From Paracrocinitomix sp039939375 (GTDB lineage Bacteria; Bacteroidota; Bacteroidia; Flavobacteriales_D; Crocinitomicaceae): DNA of 64,000 nucleotides. The stretch lies in the NCBI GenBank assembly GCA_039939375.1, contig JBDVJO010000011.1, positions 744,001 to 808,000 of the forward strand. Direction: 5' to 3'. The notes beneath the pieces are model-generated. The model was not told the origin of the DNA, did not search any database, and saw only the letters and a list, made by a program, of their open reading frames with translations. This document shows, in pieces, positions 34,038 to 43,072 of the stretch. The position numbers and the translations under genes are program-made. The stretch's first letter is position 1. Each line of letters starts with the position of its first letter.

Positions 34038-34757
34038 ATGTATAAGCCAATACCACCTCTTTCGTTCATCTTTTATCCAAAAATTACTCGCTTTTTTATT
34101 ATTGCAGTCATTTTATGTTCTTGCATTAACACAGAAACTTATAACGGACAAAAGGTTGAAGAAAGCAAGGAAGGATTAGGAATAACGATAAAAGAGGATA
34201 GTTCTTATTATTTGGTTGAGTATGTAGATAATAAAATGGAAGGATTAGGTTTAATGAATCTTTCTAACGGAAATACGTATGTTGGAGAGTGGAAAAATGA
34301 TGCAAGAAATGGAGTTGGACAGGCTTATTGGGTAGATGAAGATGATTTAGGGGGTGACTCATGTAAAGGGGAGTTTTCTAATAATTTAATTAATGGAGTA
34401 GCTTATTATTCTTTTCCTGATGGAACATACAACAAAGGCTATTATAAAAATGGACGAATGCACGGGCTTGGAATGAGAGTTTGGAAAAACAACGAATGGG
34501 ATGGTGATTATTACATTGGAAATTGGAGAAATGGAATTATGTATGGTCTTGGGAAGTATTTTGATAAATCAACCAATGTTATTAAAGAAGGCATCTTTAA
34601 TAACCATCTTTTTATTAAGGCCAAACCTTTTACCGTTCAAGACTCTTTGGAAATCATGAATGACATTGAGAGTGAATTACAAGTAGTTTACAAAAGACTT
34701 GATTCCATTAAACCATTAGTAGAGAAAATGTCAGACACACTAAAACCTCTATTCTGA
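34038..34757 (+). CDS. MORN-repeat lipoprotein
   Basis: The 239-residue protein has a hydrophobic N-terminal segment ending in a lipobox-like LCSC near residue 34. It is followed by repeated MORN motifs such as YVGEWKNDARNGVGQAYW, YNKGYYKNGRMHGLG and YYIGNWRNGIMYGLGKYF. MORN repeats form elongated beta-hairpin solenoids that bind lipids or proteins. The C-terminal 40 residues are helical. It probably sits at the cell envelope. No operon partner is closer than 75 nt. Confidence 0.75.
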   Translation: MYKPIPPLSFIFYPKITRFFIIAVILCSCINTETYNGQKVEESKEGLGITIKEDSSYYLVEYVDNKMEGLGLMNLSNGNTYVGEWKNDARNGVGQAYWVDEDDLGGDSCKGEFSNNLINGVAYYSFPDGTYNKGYYKNGRMHGLGMRVWKNNEWDGDYYIGNWRNGIMYGLGKYFDKSTNVIKEGIFNNHLFIKAKPFTVQDSLEIMNDIESELQVVYKRLDSIKPLVEKMSDTLKPLF

Positions 34758-34831
34758 TCTTTGCATTTTATCTCAAAGTAGTCACAAATACCTAAATTAT
34801 TATAAACCCAATATTTCTTATCTTTACTTCA

Positions 34832-35746
34832 ATGAAATGGCTTAAAAATCCATATCCCTTTATTTTTGATGACAAAAGTGTCCAGCTAAAACTGACAGTT
34901 TTAATTTTTGTTTTCGTCACGCTTTTTCTTTACATTTTTGAGCCGTTCAATTTTGAGAATGTGGTGCTCATGCATCCACTAAAAGCGGCATTAATTTATG
35001 GCTTGATTGCAGGTAGCGTTTGCTTTATAGTCATCAAATTGATGATAGCTTTTGCACCAAATTATACAGCCGAGAAAAACTGGAATATCGGAAGGCAATT
35101 GCTCCTTTTAAATCTTGCATTATTCACCGTAACTTTAATGAACTTTATTTTTTCTCAAGTTTTTGAAATTCATGATTTTAATAATATGTCATTTTGGGAT
35201 TGCTTGAAGCAAGATTTTATTTACACCTACTCAATCGGATTTTTTCCAGTAGCCATTGTCACATTGGTTGGCTTTTATATCCGATTAAAAAGGAATCTTT
35301 CGGCTGTTGAAGCACTCAATAAAAAAATTGAAGTGACTGATAGAGCAAATGAGCAACAAAATGTCAGTGTAGTTATTCCATCTAACGCAAAGAATGAAGA
35401 CCTTGAAATCAATTTGCAAGATTTAATCTTCGTAATGGCTGATGGAAACTATGTTGAGTTTCATTTAAAAGAAAAAGATAAAACAGTAAGAAAAATTATC
35501 AGAAATACCATGCGAAATGTCGCCGACCGTTTAGATGATTTTGATTTTTTGTTCCGTTCGCACCGCGCATATATCGTGAATTTAAATTATATCCAAGAAA
35601 GTTCGGGCAATGCACAAGGTTATCAACTGAGAATGAAAGATACAGATGCCGTGCTTCCTGTATCACGCGGAAATCTTGAAGAATTTAAGAATGTTATCGA
35701 AGCTGAAGGACCAAAATCAGCTTTGCATTTCGTCCCAAATCTTTGA
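34832..35746 (+). CDS. Membrane-bound LytTR transcription regulator
   Basis: Four hydrophobic helices lie in residues 20-165 (VLIFVFVTLFLYIFEPF, AALIYGLIAGSVCFIVI and others). A short coiled linker then leads to a LytTR DNA-binding domain from about residue 195, with FVMADGNYVEFHL, FLFRSHRAYIVNLNYI and LPVSRGNLEEF. This membrane-LytTR layout, without a receiver domain, is common in Bacteroidota and suggests direct membrane sensing. The next gene, 68 nt downstream on the same strand, is a TonB-dependent receptor that it might control. Confidence 0.88.
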   Translation: MKWLKNPYPFIFDDKSVQLKLTVLIFVFVTLFLYIFEPFNFENVVLMHPLKAALIYGLIAGSVCFIVIKLMIAFAPNYTAEKNWNIGRQLLLLNLALFTVTLMNFIFSQVFEIHDFNNMSFWDCLKQDFIYTYSIGFFPVAIVTLVGFYIRLKRNLSAVEALNKKIEVTDRANEQQNVSVVIPSNAKNEDLEINLQDLIFVMADGNYVEFHLKEKDKTVRKIIRNTMRNVADRLDDFDFLFRSHRAYIVNLNYIQESSGNAQGYQLRMKDTDAVLPVSRGNLEEFKNVIEAEGPKSALHFVPNL

Positions 35747-35802
35747 CAGCCAACACAAAATTTCAAAAAATCAAAATCTGTCAATTACCTTTATCTCGAA
35801 TT

Positions 35803-35810
35803 TATTTTTG
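35803..35810 (+). promoter_or_regulatory. -7 box of TonB receptor gene, 4 nt before ATG
   Basis: TATTTTTG matches TAnnTTTG and ends only 4 nt before the start codon at 35815, so the transcript would be leaderless or nearly so. No clear -33 TTTG is seen. Confidence 0.5.
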
Positions 35811-35814
35811 AGAT

Positions 35815-38172
35815 ATGAAAACCATTTTTTTCACTTTTTTCTTATTACTTACATCAACTTTATTCGCGCAAAATTTAACGCAAACGGTGAGAGGAACTTT
35901 AAAAGACAAACAAACTTTTGAGCCATTAATCGGGGCAAAAATAATTGTTGTCGGAACAGACCCTTTAATTGGGGCAGTTTCAGACATAGATGGTAAGTTC
36001 AGGTTAGAAAATGTGCCGGCAGGGCGTCAACAAATTGCAATTTCTTATGTAGGCTACGAACCAATGGTCTTGAGTAATATTGATGTCTCATCAAAAGAAG
36101 TGGTGCTGAATCTTGAAATGACAGAAGCAGTGAATATGATGAACAAAGTTGAGGTAAAAGCCAACAATGAAAAAGGTGAAACCATCAACAAAATGGCAAC
36201 TGTTTCAGTAAGGCAATTCTCGGTAGAACAATCAAACCGATTCTCAGGCTCATTTAATGATGTGGCCAGAATGGCTCAAAACTTTGCGGGTGTGCAAGGC
36301 GCAGACGATTCAAGAAATGACATCATCATTAGAGGAAATTCGCCAACTGGGGTCCTTTTCAGAATGGAAGGAGTAGACATCCCTAACCCAAATCACTTCG
36401 CAAGATTCGGTACAGCAGGTGGGCCAGTTTCTATCTTAAACAATAACGTTTTGGCCAATTCAGATTTCATGACGGGTGCTTTTCCGGCGGAGTACGGAAA
36501 TGCAATTGCAGGTGTTTTTGATTTAAAAATGAGAACGGGTAACAATGAAAAGCACGAGTTCATGTTCCAAATGGGATTCAACGGCGCAGAATTAATGGCA
36601 GAAGGACCCTTGAGTAAAAAAACCGGAGCCTCTTATTTGGTGAATTATAGGTACTCAACTTTAGAGTTATTCAAATTAATGGGCATCAACTTCGGCTCAA
36701 CGGCGGTACCCAATTATCAAGACGCCTCTTTCAAGTTAAACTTTCCCTCAAAAAGAGGGTTGACAACAGTTTTCGGTATTGGCGGAGTCTCATCTATCAA
36801 TATTTTGGCGGCAGAGGCAGACAGTTCTGACCTCTTTGCACTTGATTACAGCAACACCTATTTTGACTCAAGAGTTGGGGCGGCAGGAGTAACCCATAAA
36901 CAACGAATCGGTAAAAAATCTTACATCAATTTCTCAACTGCCGTTCAAGGCAATGTTAATATCATAGACAACGACACCGTGAATCTGAATTTTGAAGAAC
37001 CATTCAAAACCTTCGTTTCCAATTCTTATGTGGGCAAAATTGTTTCTGACGTACACTACAATTATAAAATAAACGCCAAAAACATGTTCAAAGTGGGCGT
37101 TAGAAATGATGTTATGCTATTGAATTTAAATGATTCGGTTTACGTGAACGAACCCATAGGTTTTGAAACCTTAAGAGCATTTAAAGGAGTGACTGATTTG
37201 CTTCAACCTTATGCCCAATACAGATTAAGACCAAACGAAAACCTAACCTTCAACTTCGGAGTGCATTCATCTTATTTGGCGTTGAACAACGAAATCACGT
37301 TAGAACCAAGATTTGGAATGGCTTATGAATTATCTAAAAAAGACAGGCTTTCATTCGGATATGGCCTGCATAGTCAAACCCAACCAACAGAATTATATTT
37401 TAAAGAAGTAATCGTAAATGGTGAAACTACACAACCCAATAAAGATTTAAAAATGACCAAGAGTCACCATTTTGTTTTAGGATATCAACACCGTTTCAAT
37501 TATGGCATCAACCTTAAATTTGAAACCTATTATCAATCATTGTATCACGTTCCAGTAACGGTAGATTCTTCTACTTTTTCTTTGGTCAACTTCGGCTCAG
37601 ACTTTAACACATCAACGCCAGACTTTATGAATAATGACGGTTTTGCAAGAAACTACGGGTTAGAATTAACCATTGAAAAATATCTTGATAAAGGCTTTTA
37701 TTTCTTAGTCACAACTTCATTGTATGAGTCAAAATATACAGCCTCAAACGGAATCGAATATAACTCAGCTTACAATGGTAATTTCACGTTCAACAGTTTA
37801 GCGGGTTATGAGTTTAGGTTCAAAGAAGGCAAGCGCTTTAAAACATCTTTAACTATAGACGCGAAGTTCACTTACAATGGCGGAAAACGATACACCCCCA
37901 TTTTGGTTGCTGAAAGTATTCAGACAGGTCAAGAAGTAAGAGATTTTGATCAGGCTTTTGAGTTGCAATATGATCCTTTTATCAAGTTGAATACAAGAGT
38001 TGCGTTTAAAATGGTGGGTAAGCGAGTGACGCAAGAATGGGCAGTAGATGCAACAAATATTACCAATCGTAGAAACATTTTCTCTGAGCAATTCAATGCC
38101 AATAACGGCAAGTTTGAAAGAACTTACCAAACCGGATTTTTGCCTATCGTTCAGTATCGCATTTATTTTTAG
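35815..38172 (+). CDS. TonB-dependent outer-membrane receptor
   Basis: The 785-residue protein has a signal peptide (ending LFAQN), a carboxypeptidase-regulatory-like beta-sandwich (residues 25-110, GTLKDKQTFEPLIGAKI, ISYVGYEPM), a plug domain with DIIIRGNSPTGVLFRMEGVDIPNPNHF, and a long beta barrel ending in the aromatic residue pattern IVQYRIYF. It imports a ligand across the outer membrane using TonB energy. No SusD-like partner follows, so it is not a classical polysaccharide locus; substrate is unknown. The upstream LytTR gene is a likely regulator. Confidence 0.92.
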   Translation: MKTIFFTFFLLLTSTLFAQNLTQTVRGTLKDKQTFEPLIGAKIIVVGTDPLIGAVSDIDGKFRLENVPAGRQQIAISYVGYEPMVLSNIDVSSKEVVLNLEMTEAVNMMNKVEVKANNEKGETINKMATVSVRQFSVEQSNRFSGSFNDVARMAQNFAGVQGADDSRNDIIIRGNSPTGVLFRMEGVDIPNPNHFARFGTAGGPVSILNNNVLANSDFMTGAFPAEYGNAIAGVFDLKMRTGNNEKHEFMFQMGFNGAELMAEGPLSKKTGASYLVNYRYSTLELFKLMGINFGSTAVPNYQDASFKLNFPSKRGLTTVFGIGGVSSINILAAEADSSDLFALDYSNTYFDSRVGAAGVTHKQRIGKKSYINFSTAVQGNVNIIDNDTVNLNFEEPFKTFVSNSYVGKIVSDVHYNYKINAKNMFKVGVRNDVMLLNLNDSVYVNEPIGFETLRAFKGVTDLLQPYAQYRLRPNENLTFNFGVHSSYLALNNEITLEPRFGMAYELSKKDRLSFGYGLHSQTQPTELYFKEVIVNGETTQPNKDLKMTKSHHFVLGYQHRFNYGINLKFETYYQSLYHVPVTVDSSTFSLVNFGSDFNTSTPDFMNNDGFARNYGLELTIEKYLDKGFYFLVTTSLYESKYTASNGIEYNSAYNGNFTFNSLAGYEFRFKEGKRFKTSLTIDAKFTYNGGKRYTPILVAESIQTGQEVRDFDQAFELQYDPFIKLNTRVAFKMVGKRVTQEWAVDATNITNRRNIFSEQFNANNGKFERTYQTGFLPIVQYRIYF

Positions 38173-38178
38173 GGCGCT

Positions 38179-38197
38179 TCTCGGCTGAGCCGAGACC
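38179..38197 (+). repeat. Palindrome CTCGGCT-G-AGCCGAG
   Basis: A hairpin with 7-bp arms lies 7 nt after the receptor stop and is followed by ACC, not by a T-run. A close variant occurs at 47769-47784 between sufB and sufC, so it looks like a dispersed REP-type sequence more than a terminator. Confidence 0.7.
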
Positions 38198-38353
38198 AGG
38201 CTTTCCGCAGTCATTATGTAAATTTCATTTACATGAATTCCAACAATTGCTGCAATCCTTAGCGCATTCTTTTTTAATTAGATCACTAATAACTAAGGTC
38301 ATATTATCATGTCACGTGAAAAACTATTATTTTAGGGAAAAGTTTTAGCCCTT

Positions 38354-40489
38354 ATGCTCAAAAAATTTCTTGGATTCCTTTTTCTTTTTTTAGCGAGTGT
38401 CTCTTTTGGTCAAGAACAAGCGTTTATTGATTCTGTAAAAATTCTTATTAGAAATGCGCAACATGATTCTGTAAAAGTCAATGTCTATGATGATTGGGCA
38501 ACAGAAGTTTTGTATTCTGACCCAGTTAAATCACAAGAGTTAGTGTTAAAAATGGACTCTATTTGCTTGAGGAATTTAAATCTTGAAATTTCACCAAAAG
38601 AACAGGTTTATTTTGAAACTAAATGGGCGATCATTCAAAACTATCAAGGTGAATATTACCGTAACAACTCTAATTATGAAAAAGCGTTGGAGTGTTATGA
38701 GGCAAGTATTTCAGTAAAGAAAAAGTATAACGATAAAAGTGGAGAAGCCAAATCTCTAGGAAATATTGGATTGGTATACCTAGATAAAAGTAATTACACC
38801 AAATCATTTGAGTACTTAAATAAATCACTCAAAATCAATGAAGAAATAAAAGACTCCTTGAATATAGCCTCTAACCTGTTAAATATGGGGCTAGTCTTTT
38901 ATTATCAAGCGAATTATGACAAGGCATTGGGCTATTTTAAACAAAGTTACGGAGTAAGTTCAAGAGCTGGTGCCAAAACTAAAGCCGCTAATACCCTAAA
39001 CAATATTGGAGCAATTTATTTCCAAACAGCCCAAATTGACAGTGCTGAATATTATTTCGCTCAAAGTTTAGAACTAAGAGAAGAGCTCAATGATAAAAGA
39101 GGGATGGCATCATCTTTATTAAATCTAGGATTAATCTCTCAGCGGAAAGAAGATCTTGACGGGGCCATGGATTATTTTCTCAAATCAAGAGCAATCAGTG
39201 AAGAATTAGGTGATAAAGGCGCGCTCATAGGGGTAAATATAAATATTGGGTCAACCTATGCATATCGTAAAATGTATAATGAAGCGTTGAAGTATACCTT
39301 ATTCGCTTATGAAGACGCAGTTGAGCTGGGAGATTTGCCAGATAAACGAGAAGCAGCAAATACGCTTTACTTGGTATATGAATACAAAGGAGACTTTAAG
39401 AATGCCTATAAGTACCATAAAATTTATATAGAAACAAGAGATAGTATTGTTGATGTTCAAAGTCAACAGCAGGTGTTAGAACAAGAAGCGTCATATGCCA
39501 TAAGTAAACAACATTTGGCAGATAGTTTAGCCTTTGTTACCCAGCAAGAAATTGATAAAGTAGCGCATGAAAAAGATCTTGAAAGTGAGGCAAATAGAAG
39601 GTATATTCTTTATGGTGGAATTTTAGTGTTGTTCGTTATTGCTGGTTTGATTCTAAGAAGCAACCGACAAAAAAAGAAAGACAATGAGCTAATCGCCGCT
39701 CAAAAAGAAGAGGTAGAAAAACAAAAGGCAATTGTAGAGTTGACCCACAAAGAAATTAGAGATAGTATTGATTATGCAAAGCGCATTCAATCCGCCATTT
39801 TACCTAACCAACGTTTAATAAAATCTGTGATTGCAAATGCATTCATCTATTATCAACCAAAAGATGTTGTGGCTGGTGACTTTTATTGGGTGCATGAAAC
39901 TGATGACTTAAAAATGATTGCATCTGCCGATTGTACAGGGCACGGTGTTCCCGGAGCAATGGTTTCTGTAGTGTGTCATAATGCGTTAAACAGAGCGGTA
40001 AGAGAATTTGCTTTAACAGATCCAGGATTAATCCTAGATAAAGCACGAGAAATTATACTTGATGAGTTTGCAGATTCTGATGATGACGTCAAAGACGGTA
40101 TGGACATTTCTTTAGTTGTTATTAAAGGCAATGAATTAAAGTTTGCAGGCGCAAATAATCCATTATGGATTTTAAGAAATCGTGAGTTAATTGAATATAA
40201 GGGAGATAAGCAACCAGTTGGAAAATTTGACTTAGCTAAATCTTTCGAATCGAAAACGATAAAACTGGAGCAAAATGACCAACTCTATCTGTTTACAGAC
40301 GGAATAATTGACCAATTTGGAGGTGAAAAAGGAAAGAAGTTTAAGGCAAATGCTTTACGAGAGTTAATCAAAGAAATTGGCCTCAAATCAATGGGAGAGC
40401 AAAAAATTATCATTCAAAAATCTATCAATCAATGGATGGGCGATTTAGAGCAAGTAGATGATATGTGCATGATTGGGATTAAAGTTTAA
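38354..40489 (+). CDS. TPR protein with SpoIIE-type PP2C phosphatase domain
   Basis: The 711-residue protein has a signal peptide (MLKKFL to SFGQ), about seven TPR repeats (for example AKSLGNIGLVYLDKSNYTKS, ASLLNLGLI) to residue 380, one membrane helix near 418-435 and a coiled coil. A SpoIIE phosphatase domain then starts near residue 475, with DSIDYAKRIQSAILP, VVAGDFYWV, DCTGHGVPGAMVS and LYLFTDGIIDQFGG carrying the metal-binding aspartates. This layout couples periplasmic peptide or protein sensing to dephosphorylation of a cytoplasmic target, often an anti-sigma antagonist. SpoIIAA-like genes occur at 54.6 kb. Confidence 0.88.
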   Translation: MLKKFLGFLFLFLASVSFGQEQAFIDSVKILIRNAQHDSVKVNVYDDWATEVLYSDPVKSQELVLKMDSICLRNLNLEISPKEQVYFETKWAIIQNYQGEYYRNNSNYEKALECYEASISVKKKYNDKSGEAKSLGNIGLVYLDKSNYTKSFEYLNKSLKINEEIKDSLNIASNLLNMGLVFYYQANYDKALGYFKQSYGVSSRAGAKTKAANTLNNIGAIYFQTAQIDSAEYYFAQSLELREELNDKRGMASSLLNLGLISQRKEDLDGAMDYFLKSRAISEELGDKGALIGVNINIGSTYAYRKMYNEALKYTLFAYEDAVELGDLPDKREAANTLYLVYEYKGDFKNAYKYHKIYIETRDSIVDVQSQQQVLEQEASYAISKQHLADSLAFVTQQEIDKVAHEKDLESEANRRYILYGGILVLFVIAGLILRSNRQKKKDNELIAAQKEEVEKQKAIVELTHKEIRDSIDYAKRIQSAILPNQRLIKSVIANAFIYYQPKDVVAGDFYWVHETDDLKMIASADCTGHGVPGAMVSVVCHNALNRAVREFALTDPGLILDKAREIILDEFADSDDDVKDGMDISLVVIKGNELKFAGANNPLWILRNRELIEYKGDKQPVGKFDLAKSFESKTIKLEQNDQLYLFTDGIIDQFGGEKGKKFKANALRELIKEIGLKSMGEQKIIIQKSINQWMGDLEQVDDMCMIGIKV

Positions 40490-40509
40490 TTCTAGGGATA
40501 TTTAAAATA

Positions 40510-40537
40510 AAAAGGACCTCCTAAGAGGTCCTTTTTG
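40510..40537 (+). terminator. Bidirectional terminator between convergent genes
   Basis: AAAGGACCTC pairs perfectly with GAGGTCCTTT around a CTAA loop, with T-runs on both strands. It serves the SpoIIE gene on the plus strand and the Cys-rich gene on the minus strand. Confidence 0.92.
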
Positions 40538-40539
40538 AT

Positions 40540-40668
40540 TTAGCAACAGCTTGCTGATTCTTTCTTATTGCAATCACAAGAGCAATTACAGTTGCATGAA
40601 CAGTTGCAGTTTTGTTGTGTTTCACAATTGCAGTTTTCGCAATTGCATTGGTCATTTCTATTTAACAT
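40540..40668 (-). CDS. Cys-rich metallothionein-like mini-protein
   Basis: The 42-residue product has 13 cysteines in C-N-C, C-S-C and C-D-C patterns, ending ESASCC, and no other recognisable domain. Such composition suggests soft-metal binding. I start it at the ATG at 40668 because the in-frame upstream codon at 40749 would add 27 residues lacking Cys and overlap the sigma factor gene. It lies directly downstream of the sigma factor and ends at a strong terminator. It is not homologous to classical metallothioneins by any motif I can name. Confidence 0.65.
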   Translation of the reverse strand: MLNRNDQCNCENCNCETQQNCNCSCNCNCSCDCNKKESASCC

Positions 40669-40742
40669 ATCTCTAAGTTTTAATTTGACTTTAGTGTCAT
40701 ATATAGAGACGTACTTGATTAAAAAGGACGCAAAAATTTGAT

Positions 40743-41279
40743 TTAACAATTACATTTTTCTCTCGAGCTCGCAATAATATTTCCGTAGTGATCTGTTTCT
40801 ATCTGACAGCACTCAACAAATAATTCATTTAACTTTTTTCTAGCGCGCTGAACACGAGATTTAGTAGCCGTGTAAGAAAGGTTGAGGTGCTGGGCTAATT
40901 GTTTTTGAGAAACATTTTCAAAAGCTGTTTTGATGATTAGTTCTCGGTCACTTTCGTTTAGTTGTTCAATGTGCGACTTCAAACATCCATGAAACTCTTC
41001 GTTTAAATTGTCCGATTCTAGCAATTCAGGTAATTCTGGAATTTCATCTGTTTGAATTTTCTTTTTGCGATAATAATCTATAATCGCATTACGGGTAATT
41101 TGATACACCCAAGAAACTAACTTGTCTGCATCTGAAAGTGATTTTATTTTTAAATGAATTTTCAGAAAAACATCTTGCAAAATATCTTCTGCCATGTCTT
41201 TTGAGTTCACCCGTTTCAATATAAAATTGAAGAGTTGATCACTCATGTCTTGCCAAATATGTTCTGTTTTTGTTGCCAT
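40743..41279 (-). CDS. ECF sigma factor, SigZ-like
   Basis: The 178-residue protein opens IWQDMSDQLFNFILKRV, typical of SigZ, with region 2 (DMAEDILQDVFLKIHLKI, WVYQITRNAIIDYYRKK) and region 4 (VSQKQLAQHLNLSYTATKSR). Region 4 is followed by a Cys-rich tail (ECCQIETDHYGN, EKCNC), as in SigZ proteins where it may sense metal or redox state. There is no anti-sigma gene beside it. The adjacent Cys-rich mini-protein supports a metal-linked response, as inference. Confidence 0.88.
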   Translation of the reverse strand: MATKTEHIWQDMSDQLFNFILKRVNSKDMAEDILQDVFLKIHLKIKSLSDADKLVSWVYQITRNAIIDYYRKKKIQTDEIPELPELLESDNLNEEFHGCLKSHIEQLNESDRELIIKTAFENVSQKQLAQHLNLSYTATKSRVQRARKKLNELFVECCQIETDHYGNIIASSREKCNC

Positions 41280-41321
41280 TAATCTTGTAGACGAATCAAA
41301 ATAAAAAAGACGCAGAAATAA

Positions 41322-42305
41322 TTAGTTATTATGAATTCCGCCCTCTTTTCTGTTTTTTGAGGACTCAAGTAAGCGGATACATTCCAAATAAAACTCTTCT
41401 TGTTCTGAATAACCTAATTCACGCCAAAAATCTGCTAATTTCTGGAACCTATAAATTTCATCTATTCCCATTCCTTGAGTGACTTTTAATAAATCAAGCG
41501 GACATAAATAAAAGGGTTTTCTATCTGTTTCATCCATGTGGTTTGATCCATTCATTAAGCATTCATAATCAACACAATGTCTGAACCCGAAGATGTGACC
41601 TAATTCATGGCTAGCCACTTTAAAGGTGCGTTGCATCACCATGCTATATTCAGTTGAATCCCAATCTGGGTAACCAAATCTGGCGATAGAATAGATGCCA
41701 ACTTCACCACCAATCCGACCCTGTCCAAAAACAAAGTTGTAGTCATCATTGGGGTAGAGGTCATAAGCTGTAAAACCCATTACTGCCCGTCCGTCTTTTG
41801 GAACATTGGGTTGTAATATTTTATTCATGATATAAGTGGTCTGCAACTGTTCATTTCCAAAGTTGTTTTTGCGCCTGGCATGACTTGGAACCTCTGCAGC
41901 AGAAACCGAATCTAGGATTTCAACAGGCACATGATAAAACACAGTTAAGTAGGCAGCAGTTTTTGTTAGAATATCTGTTTGCATTGGCGTAAAACTGCCT
42001 ATGGGTTGAATATATATTTTTTGTTTGTCCTCATCTAAAATAGAAGGGTGCGCCTCTAAAAATTGATGAGGGTATTGCCGAAGCTCTCTATTGTGAAATA
42101 GCCATTCTCCCGGAATTGGATTCGGTTTTAAATGATGCAAAGAATCTAAAGAACTTTCTAAATACCTTAAGTGATCTTTTATCTCTTTTGGATTATGAGT
42201 GATTTGAACTTTTTGATTATCCTTTTCAGATAGGAGTTTGTGTGCAGTGCAACCACCAACACCACCTATTCCAAGCAACAATATAATGAGTAGCAATTTT
42301 TTCAC
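41322..42305 (-). CDS. Archaemetzincin-like zinc protease lipoprotein
   Basis: The 327-residue protein has a lipoprotein signal ending GVGGC (Cys at about residue 19) and the archaemetzincin core HELGHIFGFRHC, followed by CLMNGSNHMDE and YLCPLDLLK. This reproduces the peptidase M54 zinc site HExxHxxGxxH with its Cys and Met residues. It should be anchored in the envelope and cleave peptides. Most family members are cytoplasmic and archaeal or eukaryotic, so a lipoprotein version is less common. It lies 42 nt before the sigma factor gene on the same strand. Confidence 0.88.
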   Translation of the reverse strand: MKKLLLIILLLGIGGVGGCTAHKLLSEKDNQKVQITHNPKEIKDHLRYLESSLDSLHHLKPNPIPGEWLFHNRELRQYPHQFLEAHPSILDEDKQKIYIQPIGSFTPMQTDILTKTAAYLTVFYHVPVEILDSVSAAEVPSHARRKNNFGNEQLQTTYIMNKILQPNVPKDGRAVMGFTAYDLYPNDDYNFVFGQGRIGGEVGIYSIARFGYPDWDSTEYSMVMQRTFKVASHELGHIFGFRHCVDYECLMNGSNHMDETDRKPFYLCPLDLLKVTQGMGIDEIYRFQKLADFWRELGYSEQEEFYLECIRLLESSKNRKEGGIHNN

Positions 42306-42322
42306 ATCTTTAATTTACGGAT

Positions 42323-42724
42323 TTAATCCCAATCATAGTCACCGTTATCCTCTATGTCAATATGACTTATGATGGTTGCTCCTTTTAACCAAAACGCAAT
42401 CCGTAAAAACAGGGCGAATACTAGCCAAATAACAATCATTCCCCACCAAAATCTGAATCTTTGATAATAGTTGAAGTAAAGCGTAATAAAATTGGCAATC
42501 ATAATCAAGAACAAAATTAGGTGCCCAATCTTTTCCAATTTTCGATTCGCTAAATTCATTTCGCCAATCTTTTTTTGAATCACCTTTTTTTTACCACCAG
42601 GCATTTTGGCAACTTTTTTTAGACGCTTGATGTTATGGATTCTTAGCAATTGACGTTGCCCAAAACTAACAACTGTGAAGCCATGAATAATCGCAAAAAT
42701 GGTATTGATAAAAATAAGATCCAT
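42323..42724 (-). CDS. Small membrane protein, unknown
   Basis: The 133-residue protein has three hydrophobic helices: residues 3-20, about 67-83 and 92-113 (MIVIWLVFALFLRIAFWL). A basic stretch, KKVAKMPGGKKKVIQKK, lies between the first two. The acidic C-terminus (DIEDNGDYDWD) is unusual. I do not recognise the family. It is 17 nt upstream of the archaemetzincin gene and may be cotranscribed. Confidence 0.55.
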   Translation of the reverse strand: MDLIFINTIFAIIHGFTVVSFGQRQLLRIHNIKRLKKVAKMPGGKKKVIQKKIGEMNLANRKLEKIGHLILFLIMIANFITLYFNYYQRFRFWWGMIVIWLVFALFLRIAFWLKGATIISHIDIEDNGDYDWD

Positions 42725-42754
42725 GAGAGAAGCCGCGAACGTTATCGCATAGAT

Positions 42755-43069
42755 TTATTGATGCGTTTGTTGTTGAATTAAATCGCTTAACATTTCCAAT
42801 TCATGTTGAGTTTCTATGTTTGAACATGATGCTCGCATTTGTTGCCGCCATTGGGTTGCGGATACAGGGAGCTTGTCTCCTGAGTTTTTCCAAGTATTTT
42901 TATCTGGCCACTGTGCATAGGCAATAAACTCTGTTTCACTTTTTCTGTGCAATCTAGAGCCTAAACTGTTTTCATATTCGTAAATCAATTTAGTCAATGC
43001 TTCCCATGCCTCAATAAACTCTGCTTCTTTATTTGGGTGGATGGTGAAGGTGTAAATAGCTACAAACAT
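42755..43069 (-). CDS. Antibiotic biosynthesis monooxygenase-like (ABM) protein
   Basis: The 104-residue protein has the ferredoxin-like ABM dimer pattern: AIYTFTIHPNKEAEFIEAWE at the N-terminus and FIAYAQWPDKNTW in the middle. Proteins of this fold act as cofactor-free monooxygenases or as small-molecule binders. It starts 3 nt before the hutD-like stop, so the two genes are coupled. Substrate is unknown. Confidence 0.75.
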   Translation of the reverse strand: MFVAIYTFTIHPNKEAEFIEAWEALTKLIYEYENSLGSRLHRKSETEFIAYAQWPDKNTWKNSGDKLPVSATQWRQQMRASCSNIETQHELEMLSDLIQQQTHQ

Positions 43070-43072
43070 GGC

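Noticed and set aside
38179..38197. Terminator of the TonB receptor gene
   Set aside because: The hairpin is perfect but no T-run follows on the plus strand, and a near copy occurs elsewhere in an operon gap.
40669..40749. 27-residue N-terminal extension of the Cys-rich mini-protein
   Set aside because: It lacks Cys, overlaps the sigma factor stop, and a better-placed ATG at 40668 directly precedes the Cys-rich part.
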